DNA of 64,000 nt. Origin: Choristoneura fumiferana (Eukaryota > Arthropoda > Insecta > Lepidoptera > Tortricidae). The notes below the pieces were generated by a model. That model worked only from the letters and a program-made list of their open reading frames with translations, made no database searches and had not been told where the DNA came from. Both the position numbers and the translations under genes were made by a program. Shown in pieces: positions 54,926 through 64,000 of the stretch (positions are counted from its first letter, which is position 1; each line of letters starts with the position of its first letter). The stretch lies in NCBI RefSeq assembly GCF_025370935.1, contig NC_133473.1, positions 10,304,531 through 10,368,530 of the forward strand, given 5' to 3'.

Positions 54926-57356
54926 TTTATATTAAACTATTGCTTTGTATTTGATTTCATAACTAAGCACTCTACATTATCTAATTGTCAATGTAAATTA
55001 TTGATCATATTTACCTACATTCTTATTTCTTTGCTCTGATAAAGTCTTGTGATTTCAAATTGTCTAATTTTCACATATACATTTTGGGGACAAAAGCACG
55101 CATATTACGCCACCTAGACTAGTCATGTAAAGCCAAAACAAATGGATCGATTTGTAAGCTGTTTTCTATTATTGACATTTTTGTCTAACCCAGATTTAAC
55201 CCCATTACGAAACGCGTAGAACATGGGAGTGATACAGAAGGTATAAATCTACTCATAAGTTTTTATTGAACCCCAAAATCTGATCATGACGAACCATTCA
55301 CGTGTAATTGGGTTCCTCGTAAAATATGAGTTCTGCCTGGAGAAGGGTTTATAGAGAACATAAACACTTTATTGTGTTTTTGTACGGATTCCTTCATGCA
55401 TACTATGCGTGTTCTTTAAGAACTAATTAATAATAAAAAATATAATGAACTATTATGTCTCAAGACAAACTTGCAAGGATGGTTCGGTTTGTATTTTGTC
55501 TCATTGTTGCATTTAAACTTCTCTATTAACTGTTTCCTTTATTTTTTAATACTAGTAGGTAACTAATATAATTGGTAGGAGCTGTAATTCAACTAATTGA
55601 CTGTTGTTTTAAACGTGTAGAAAATTAAAAGGATGCCATTTATGACTTTTAACTTAATTGATTAAGGTACATAAGTTATTGAAAAGCAACCAACATAATA
55701 TTAAAACAGCAATTAAATTACAGTATCTTTTTAAAACTAGACAAATTGAAATGGACTCGTTTATTCTTAATTCGTCGGACTAATTAATAAAAATACATAA
55801 ATTAACAATTAAGAGAATCGATAAGCTTTATTTCTTGCAAATTCAACGAAAATTTATTGGCAAGTAGGTACAGTAAGAACCATAAACAAATAAAGCTGAC
55901 GCTCAGGAAGTGGATGCTATTTTTATCTGCCAAAGCTAATGGAAATTAATCAATTACCAAATAATATAGTTTTATTTTAATTTCTTTAAGCCTAACTAAT
56001 TTACTGTCCATAAAATATCCTTTCAATTCAGGTAACTGTACTAATCTAAAAATTAAATAATGGAATATTCATTTTCGCCCAAAAGTGACTCAAAGGTCAC
56101 ATTTTATGTTAAACATAGTTAATTTCTTTAGGATCGTGATTCTAAACAGGTATCTTTAGTGTTTAAATTATGTGCCGTGTTATCAGAAACCGCAGGTGAT
56201 CAAAGTGTGAAGTGTTTGTGCCGGTCCAATTGTCTAATTGCCATTAACATTCGAATTACCAATCACATAATTAAGATGCACTTAGATACGCCAAATTGAG
56301 GTGAATTGAGGTCAAGCTTTAGGTTTATCTATTTTTTAAATTTTACAGTAGTTATTATTATTGATAGACTTCTCTGCCCCACTGCTGAGCGAAGGCCTCC
56401 CCCGGTTATTTCCATTGCTCCCTGTCCACTGCATAAACGGCCAGTCTTCAAGAAATAGTCCAATTCATCCCGCCATCGCCGTCTAGATCAACAGAAACGT
56501 ATTAAATACGGGTAATGTATTTCTGTGTATCAGTGCCGCCGATTTATCCCGCAGATTACTTATTCGTTTATAGGGTTCTGTAACTCTACTAAACAAGTAA
56601 ATCCGATCGCCACTGGCATCGATGGAACCCTACTCTCAGTCGTTCAACTAGCACTTGAACGTTTGATTTTTATTTTAGTATTACCAATTCCAAAATAAAG
56701 TACGCTCACAGAACCTACGTCTCCGTAATTGTGTCTATCAGTTACAGTGGATTTTCACGGTACCAGTTATCTATTTGAAATAAAATTTGGCACAGCTTTT
56801 GAGAAATATATTTCTAAAAACCTTAAAATACAATTCTCTGGTTGTCAAGTTCTGGCCGAAAAAATTATGCTTATTTATTTCGCACGCAAACTACAAACAC
56901 AATCCAGACCAGAACAATGAATCTGACCACAGTCGAATTCGCATTAGCAGAGATTCCAGTATTAAAATGCAATTTTGAAGACAAAATAAATGCTACAGTA
57001 AGATAATTAGTAACACTGGCACTAATTGAAGAGTATTTTACCTAAAGCAATTGAGAGGAGACTGTTTAAGATTGGCCGCTGGGTCTGCGTGTCAACTATA
57101 CTCGTACCTTGACAAGTCCGAACTTGACACCCAGTAGAGCCCTGTTGCAGTCAGCATCTGCCGCACTTATCAAAAATAGTCTTCATAACGACAGCAGGGG
57201 CTCCCTGCGACAGGGTTCTTTTGAGTGTCACGTACGAACTTGTAAAGTCAACTATACAGATGTGGTACCTACTTGTGGTGTCTAAATCGATAGTTAGTCA
57301 ACTCTATTCAATGCTAAATCATATTAAACCTAGAAATAAAAACTGGTTTAAAGTTC
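54926..57356. other. Intergenic stretch with one SINE-like fragment
   Basis: 56365-56480 has CCCCACTGCTGAGCGAAGGC and CTCCCCCGGTTATTTCC, an inverse SINE/LINE-tail type fragment. Overlapping 63-codon frames at 56729-56978 have no protein features. Nothing else seen. Confidence 0.4.
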
Positions 57357-57490
57357 TAGGGGTTGTTTCACCACCCATTAATTAATTTTATTTGACGGGC
57401 GGATGTGATGCCGTCTCCGTCTATTCGAACAAAACAAACAGAGACAGCATCACTTTTATCCGTGAGATAAATTTAATCAATAGATGGTTA
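57357..57490. mobile_element. Fold-back MITE truncated at its right end
   Basis: The left end CTAGGGGTTGTTTCACCACC and the palindromic core GATGCCGTCTCCGTCTATTC / AACAGAGACAGCATCAC fold back. The right arm AATTTAATCAATAGATGG stops where the complementary GGTGAAACAACCCC should follow. The SINE at 57490 begins at the break. Confidence 0.65.
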
Positions 57491-57660
57491 TATCGTCATC
57501 ATCTTCATCTCGGCCTATATACATCCCATACGTTACAGCAAGGCACTGGCTTGCTTTCACAATGTTCCGATGCGGGTACGGCACAGTGCGGATTGGAAGC
57601 TTCACACAGGTTTTGATGTTTTTTCACCGTCAAGCTCGTGATAAATTCCTAATGTTACTT
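57491..57660 (-). repeat. SINE fragment, antisense, abutting the truncated MITE
   Basis: TCATCATCTTCATCTCGGCC, TATATACATCCCATACG and AAGCTTCACACAGGTTTTG are inverse relatives of the 3' half of the SINE at 17213-17518, with its GAT end at the MITE junction. Confidence 0.55.
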
Positions 57661-58829
57661 GCTACTTTACCATTTTAAAGTATTTTAAAAAGAAGTTCGG
57701 ATGTCTCTATACATTTTTTGTTCGTTATTTCTAAACGTGATGCGGCGGCGGCAGTCGTTGAGCACATGCTAATGAACCAATAACATTCCAAATCACTTTA
57801 TTTAATTTCCCTAAACAATTAGCAAGCGGTACTTACGCGGATCGGCGACAAATATCAGCTTTGACATTTTGAAATTATTTTAATTAGTATTAATAAAAAT
57901 TAAAATTCTTCTCTTAATTGTGACCGATTTGGATTACTGATTATTTTTATGACGAAGAAGGCAAATGAAACTGACTTCAAAGGAAAAATGCGATTCCTTG
58001 TGTTGTAAAATGCAAATAATAAGTAGACATAAACGAACCTTGTAAATAATATTGGTTTGGAAAAAGACATTGAAGTTTTACAAAAAAAAATAGTAACGCA
58101 AAACTGTTACCTCTACTTAATTATTTTAACACAAAATAACGTTAACTTTAACGTACTTACTTAATGTGCTTAAAATGTTAGCTTTGAATTTGTTTACGGA
58201 ATCCTTAAGAACCACTATGCGTATCACCTACTTAGGATTTTGAAAGTTAAGGATTTGCACCTTATTACAAAACGTATTCGAAACAGTTTCTTTTTTATTC
58301 AAACGAGCATAATATAACAGTGGAAAGCTGCTACGCTTCTGTTGTTATATAAAGCATAACTGCAATTCATGCTATGAACAAAAGTATGAGACAGTGAGAC
58401 ACCAAATTGCCATTCAAAATTTTGTGAACGGGTTCCACTTTAGGCGAGGTTCATTTAAGCATAAAATTACCTACATTGTCTCTTCGACTTTGTTGAGTGG
58501 CAATGAACTGCACTTTGACATAAAATTGCTTTAGGCGTTATAAATCCATTTCATTGCCTTAATAAACGATGACTCGCTATAACTATAGGAGAGCCATCAT
58601 TTTCATGGCTTATCTTTTAACGCGCTAGAACATTTAAAGCTGTGACGGCGTGTATTAATAAAAATGTTGTTTGCAATTTTCTATCACTTCAATTGTAGGA
58701 TTCCCTAAGAACACAGTGTCATGTCAATCCATAAACTAAAATCATTTTGGTTTTTGGTTTTGGTAAAGATGATGCTTGGCTTTCTGTTACAAAGTGTCAT
58801 CATGTTATAAATTTGCAAGATTTATTAAT
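57661..58829. other. Intergenic stretch, nothing recognised
   Basis: AT-rich; no genes or paired ends. Confidence 0.35.
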
Positions 58830-59200
58830 ATTTACTAGTATAAGTAAACGCGAAAGTGAGTTTGTTTGTTGCGCTTTCACGCCTTAACTATTGAACCTAC
58901 TTATTGCCATTAAATTTTGCATACAGCTATTACTAATAGCTGGAAATAGCCTATTAGATACCAGAATAAATATGTAATAGAATATTCCTTTATAGACAGA
59001 ATATTCGTATATATAATATAATCTATATAAATAAAAATGAATCATACAATGTGTTGCTAAGCACAAAACTCGGGAACGACTGGTTCGATTTCGCTAATTC
59101 TTTTTTGTTGCGTTTGTTATTGTCAGGAGAAGGTTTTTATGGAAGAAAATACAGAGAAAATACAACGGGGGCGAAGCCGCAGGCAACAGCTAGTGTATAT
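58830..59200 (+). repeat. RTE-like 3' region fragments
   Basis: 58830-58960 has CGCGAAAGTGAGTTTGTTTG and CACGCCTTAACTATTGAACC. 59040-59200 has CTCGGGAACGACTGGTTCG and GGGGCGAAGCCGCAGGCAAC, then AGCTAGTGTATATAATA. These phrases are characteristic of RTE-type 3' ends in Lepidoptera. Confidence 0.5.
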
Positions 59201-59750
59201 AATAGATAATAGAATATTCCTTTTAATCCGTCCAAATAAGTGAGATGTTTCTGGGGACGCGCGTTATAGGAATTTATTCTTTGAAGAAGAAGTATCGAGC
59301 AAAAGCTTGTAAATATATATTTCAAAAAGGTGTAAAGTACGTATGGTTATATGGTAACTTCCTAAACGATGGCGTTACTTTTTCAAACTGCCTTAACCTG
59401 CTCATCCGAGCACAATAGCCGATTGTGAGTAAATTAGATGTTAAATTGTTAACAATTGCTAACGAGGTGAAAATAATTATGCGAACGTTTTAGATTTTGT
59501 AAAACCTTGCTTTATGAATCCTTTAATATTCTGCCGTACCGTTGTCAATCACAGGCGGTTAAGTTCACATTTTGTGGTCGAAATAATACCCCTCGTTAGC
59601 TTCAACAAAGACTTGGGAGATATGTAAATTTGTGAAAGGACCAACAAAAACTCCAGGCTCATGCGTGTAACAGGTGTGTTTCTGATTTCTAATAGCAGTA
59701 TTCGACTGGTAATTGTGATGAAGCTGGTATAAAATTTGACTTATACTTAC
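59201..59750. other. Intergenic stretch, nothing recognised
   Basis: AT-rich; its right edge runs into the open frame described at 59752-60041. Confidence 0.3.
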
Positions 59751-59751
59751 C

Positions 59752-60041
59752 GTCGGGACACCGCAGACTTTCGATTTTTCCCTTTTGAATAGTAAAAGGA
59801 TGTTATTTGGACTGCGTAATTGGTGACTCACGTTATGTAATTGTATATGTTTTTTTAATATGGTAGGTACTGTGATGCGACCTGATTTTTTACTGACTGG
59901 TTCATAATTGCCTGTGCCTTTATGAAATAGAAAGTTACAAGTATTCGCTTTTGTATCTAACCTTCCAAGCAACCTATACATACAAGAATAAAAAAAACTT
60001 TTAAAATGAATTCCCACTGTTGATTTTGAATTTCCTGTCAA
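59752..60041 (-). CDS. Possible exon of an unidentified - strand gene
   Basis: A 158-codon open frame (59565-60041) is the third longest on either strand and not explained by another gene. Within it, CCGACG followed by GTAAGTATAAG is an excellent donor, so the exon could end at 59752. The part before it encodes GNYEPVSKKSGRITVPTI and PNNILLLFKREKSK. No family is recognised, and no flanking exons could be placed. In such AT-rich DNA a frame this long is uncommon but could occur by chance. Confidence 0.2.
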
Positions 60042-60854
60042 GACAATAAGGGCACTTATGGATCAGTACGTACCTGGATTGGAGAATCCAGACAAATCAT
60101 AGTCTGTGCTGATGGATACTCGTTAACGTCTACTAGTTTACTTTTAAACTGACTTATACTAAGGAACAAATTGTAAAGTATACTTATAATATTTAATAAC
60201 AAAGAGATATAATAACCGTGCGTTATTATCAGCAGCTCCTGAGATGCGCGGCGTGGGCGCCGGCGCAGATTTACGACCCTTCGGACCACTTCACGCCTGC
60301 CCGCTGCCCGTACGGGAGAGTTATGTCTTATTACACTTTTATTGCACGCCTCGTACGGACATTTACAATATCTACGTGCATTAGTACTGGATTATGATGA
60401 TAATAACATCTGATAGTGGTATTGATTCATTATGGAGCCTTGTGGTTGAGATACAACCGTCGTTAGCGGAAGGAAACATTGTACGTTAGGCAGTTTTTGT
60501 CGATCTAAAATTATCGTTTTAATTTACGTATTTTTCTTTAATGATATTGGAGTTTTGGAGTATAATCATTATGTTAACATTTTAACACTTTTAACTGAAG
60601 AAATAAATAAGCCAAATAAAATATCCCATTGCGGTTTAGGTACTCAACGCAGTAAGTATGTTATGATGAAGGGAACGCCGAGCGTGGCAAAATATATAGT
60701 GGTAAAAAGGGACAAAATTCATAATGGTCATTAGTGAACATAGTATAATATTTACTGTTGAGATTTCTTAATTTTGTTATCTTTTAATTGGATCAGGCTT
60801 ATTACATTTTAAAATAACACTGTCAGGTTGTTAATTTCTAAGCAGCACCCGAAT
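60042..60854. other. Intergenic stretch with a GC-rich block at about 60230-60345
   Basis: 60230-60345 (GCGGCGTGGGCGCCGGCGCA) is GC-rich and unique, next to the possible exon at 59752-60041 on the side where its promoter would be. No other feature. Confidence 0.3.
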
Positions 60855-61310
60855 TCGCTGGAGGAGCTCAATACCTACTATACTCAGTGACCTCAGTATC
60901 GTCTCCCAACAGGTGGGTCTTGAGATAAACGTCAAAAAGACTAAGACCAAGTCTTACGTTCCGTACCTACCGGTTATGTTTTTCTAGGACAAGTGATCCA
61001 GTTAGGCAGATCCAACTTCGACAAAGAGGTCATCCAAAGAATAAAGAGAGAGTTGCTTTGCACAATAGAATCCGGAATACGGAATTTCGCCGAAGAACTG
61101 AACTCACTGAAATACTTAGTTTGAAATATATGCAAGTTGCAGTGACAAAAGGCGGGCCACATCGCTCGAAGCCGCAACAAGCTCATAACCGTTTGGGGAG
61201 ACAGGTTCTCGCGTGGCAGCCACGAACTCAGTCCCAATAACAATTACCAGGACTCAGTCCCACTAGACTAGATCGACTGACGACATCGTGAGAGTTACAG
61301 GCATTTCATT
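60855..61310 (+). pseudogene. Decayed LINE reverse-transcriptase C-terminal fragment
   Basis: In changing frames it encodes INVKKTKTK, FLGQVIQLGRSNFDKEV, RIRNTEFRRRTELTEIL, a decayed GPHRSK region and RQVLAWQPRTQSQ. These are the same motifs in the same order as the end of the LINE at 48564-48860, extending further 5' into the reverse-transcriptase region. A deletion joins the FDKEV and RIRN parts. Several frameshifts and stops. Confidence 0.7.
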
Positions 61311-61320
61311 TTAAGTTTAT

Positions 61321-61394
61321 AATAGGTACCTAACTATAAAATAAAATTTCATATTAAGAATTAAACTTTATTTTATAGTTAGGTACCTTCCTAT
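61321..61394. repeat. Near-perfect palindrome
   Basis: AATAGGTACCTAACTATAAA and ATAAAAT at left are mirrored by ATTTTATAGTTAGGTACCT and TCCTATT at right, with about 20 bp between. It is either a very short fold-back element or its surviving ends. Confidence 0.65.
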
Positions 61395-62147
61395 TGTAAA
61401 GTTATATTAAAATCTAGGTTAATAATAATAATTATGTAGTTCGTTTGTTTGTCAATAATGAGTATTTTACTATTGTCTAGCGCTGTTAATATTGAATATT
61501 AATCTTACGCAATCTCGTCACCTCAACAAATCATAGCCCGTTGATTGCCGTATTGTTTGCTTTGCGCTTTTATTCAGCAACGTAATACTGGTTAGCGAGT
61601 TTTATGCTTTAAAGCAGAGCATCGTATATTATTTCTCTCCGATAGCACCATGATTTATTTGCCACGCTGCAATTACAGAACTTGTGCGTGTCGAAGTACT
61701 AGACGGGCTACTTACGTATAGGTAATATTATTATAACTTCGTAAAGTGAATTTCTGCATCAATACGTTAAGTGCCGTGTTTTGAGCTTGAGATAACGCAA
61801 AAATGTTTTAATGGATATTGAATTTATAATTATGATATAACAATAACCAATTGGAACAATCAGAATTCGTTGAAGTCACTATTAAGTAACTGTTCAGATA
61901 TCCTAAACAGCTGATAACGAAATTTTCAATTTCGCTTTGAAACGAAACCAAGCCGTAGCAAAGGAATTGTTTTTTAAGTAACTGTTTTCCGAAACTGTTA
62001 CTTTATGTTTCGCAAAAAATACGTAACGATCCAGCTCTACCTGTCGCACGTAGGTATGTATTTATAATATAATAGAAGAAATTAGCCACACCGGGCGGTA
62101 GGCTTTCATAAATCAATACAGTGACCTTGCGGTATAATTTAAATTTA
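61395..62147. other. Intergenic stretch, nothing recognised
   Basis: AT-rich with no frames or paired ends. 61500-61720 is slightly GC-richer and unique. Confidence 0.35.
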
Positions 62148-62575
62148 TTTAAAACTAGCGTACCCGGCAGACGTCGTCCTGTCCAAAACTACATTAAAAT
62201 TTATGATAACATACCGACAACAGCACCATCTAGCGGGTCCAATTGCGTTTCCAAACCATCAACCAACGTTGTTTTGCCATATAAATTATTTGAAGTGAAT
62301 ATTTTTCTATGCAAATCTAAAGTAACTAAGTCAAGTATTGTAAGTGTGTGGGGATGTGGTCTATGACTGACAGTTACGAAACCCATGAACATTTTGTATG
62401 GAAAAATGTTTTTCTTTTATTTTATTTTTTCGTCAAATTTCCAATGTTTATAATACCTACTTATTATCATATTGCTGACGACTACAAATCCAAAAACATA
62501 AAAATCACAAAAATTGGTCCAGCCGTTCTTGAGTTATATAAATGGTGTAACTAACATGACTTTGTTTTATATATT
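62148..62575 (+). repeat. RTE-like 3' region
   Basis: AACTAGCGTACCCGGCAGAC, GTCGTCCTGTCCAAAACTAC, then AAAATTGGTCCAGCCGTTCT and TGACTTTGTTTTATATATTA. The order matches the 3' end of lepidopteran RTE-like elements from general knowledge. No intact frame. Confidence 0.55.
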
Positions 62576-64000
62576 ATTATTATGTATATAGATAATATAG
62601 ATTTCATGCTAGTAGTAGCTTATTTTTTAATACTGATAAGCGACAGCAGGGGATTTGAGTAAGCAGTTGAAACGCTAAATAGTCAAACTACGCAATAATA
62701 TTAATAGGAGTACGCTAAGTGTCTCGAAATTAGACAATTGTATTTTACATAAATACTATGCATAGAGTCATCTTTACTCTGCCGGCACCTCATATTATTT
62801 ACTACGGCTCTCAGTTAGCTAGTGCGCCTGTAGAATGATAGTATTTATTGCACATAAAAGTAATTAAGAAATCCTTGATACCACACACACTTGCTTTTGC
62901 TTCGCAATCAGAGATATCAACGCCAACAACACTTACACCGAAAACATTACTTACAACTTAAACTAAAACAGACCATTCCGAGTCACGAAGCTCAAGTTCT
63001 GGGATTGAGTCGTTTGCGATTTGTGACCTTTGTGTGATGGTTGGTCCCGGTGCCGTGTGCGGTCGCCGGCGGCTGGATTGATGGATGGATACAACTTCAT
63101 CCCGCTACAGCAGGGACGCCAAACAATGGACGAGGCTTTGTTCACTGGGTACCGCAGGACGAAATCTAGGGAGCTTCCCATTGCTTGAGCTTTTGTTAGA
63201 AAGAGCGATGTTCTAAAAGGCTATTGGTGTGATCTAAGCGTAATTTCAGTGATGGTAGTCACTGTAGAAAAATCCCTTACTTTTTTTGCTATTCTCACCT
63301 GATTATGGCATGATCCTATGCACAAATCAGTATACGTTTATTTAACGCTACATAGTTTCACCCAAAAATTATTAACCTGCAAGTTTTAATTTCAATTGTC
63401 TCCGGCTTATAAACGTCCCATTGCTGGGCAGGGCACAGGACTCTTTTTAGGAAGAGAGAGATTGGGCTGTTTACTCGTATTGTTGTTGAACTTGGGCTTA
63501 GGCTGGTTGGGCTGTAAATATGCTGTAAAAATGAGTACGAACAACTCAAGGAGTGGCATTGGTCTGTTGCCGGCCTATGAAAGAAAGTATCTAAGAAGCC
63601 CTAAGATTTCTTTTCCTGTTGTGCGAAATGTATGAAAGTCTAGTGGCTAATTTATTCACGGTTATTACAGGACAAAAAAAGTTACCCTACATTTCGTCAT
63701 AAAACTTACTTTAAGCTTAGGTACTACTAAAACTGAGCTTTAAACTTAATCTAGATTTAATCTTTTACTCAGAATTGCGTTCTTATAGCACACCTTTTGA
63801 GATTCAAAACGTACTTGATTATCAACACATTACCTATAACGTTTGTATTTGATTCATATGAATGATAGAAATTGATCAAACCCATCCACGTAGCATCCCT
63901 TTTCGTTCCGTCTGTGTCATTCACCGTGTCGGTACAAGTTCCTTCGCTCCACAAAAAACCCTTTTCAAATGTAAATCAGCAGAAACCGACAAAGCAAATT
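62576..64000. other. Intergenic right end with one SINE-like fragment
   Basis: 63395-63480 has CTCCGGCTTATAAACGTCCC and TTGCTGGGCAGGGCACAGGA, an inverse SINE/LINE-tail relative, and a 79-codon frame over it is an artefact. No gene is seen to the window end. Confidence 0.4.

Overview
The window looks like AT-rich nuclear DNA of a lepidopteran insect (moth or butterfly). The evidence is split genes with GT-AG introns, scattered TTAGG-like GGTTAGGTTAGG runs, tRNA-derived SINEs ending in GATGATGAT, LINE fragments ending in the peptide QQWTSxG, and many hairpin-forming miniature transposons. The species cannot be named from the sequence. There is no sign of bacterial or viral genome organisation.

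Two protein-coding genes can be supported. The first, on the + strand, is a Pax-family transcription factor of the eyegone/twin-of-eyegone class. It has the RED half of the paired domain, a Ser50 homeodomain, and no PAI half. Four exons are firm (12456-12596, 27125-27400, 27487-27671, 27873-28433). A short first coding exon (9974-10001) is proposed because it has a good start context and a phase-matched donor; the joined frame is then open for 396 codons. Intron 2 is 14.5 kb and holds transposon debris plus GC-richer islands that could be enhancers. The second gene, on the - strand (44831-46642), is a single-exon 603-codon coiled-coil protein resembling the ciliary/flagellar protein CFAP99. 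The two genes are convergent and about 16.4 kb apart.

Layout: 1-9.9 kb is upstream flank with a TTAA-flanked piggyBac-type element (6498-7355) and several GC-rich candidate regulatory blocks. 9.97-28.4 kb is the eyegone-like gene. 28.4-29.8 kb is its probable 3' UTR with two MITEs. 29.8-44.8 kb is repeat-rich intergenic DNA, with nested hAT-type elements, an RTE tail split by a SINE, an inverted pair of tRNA-like units, and a 1.1 kb fold-back element. 44.8-46.6 kb is the CFAP99-like gene. 46.6-64 kb is intergenic with LINE, SINE and fold-back fragments and one possible - strand exon near 59.75-60.0 kb.

No CRISPR, operon, true tRNA or rRNA gene was found. The most interesting material is transposon biology around a developmental regulator: a 107-bp-period tandem array of hairpins and two long-duplication MITEs in the eyegone intron, a retroposon about 50 bp from the splice site of the DNA-binding exon, several exact target-site duplications, and a large fold-back element of unclear class.
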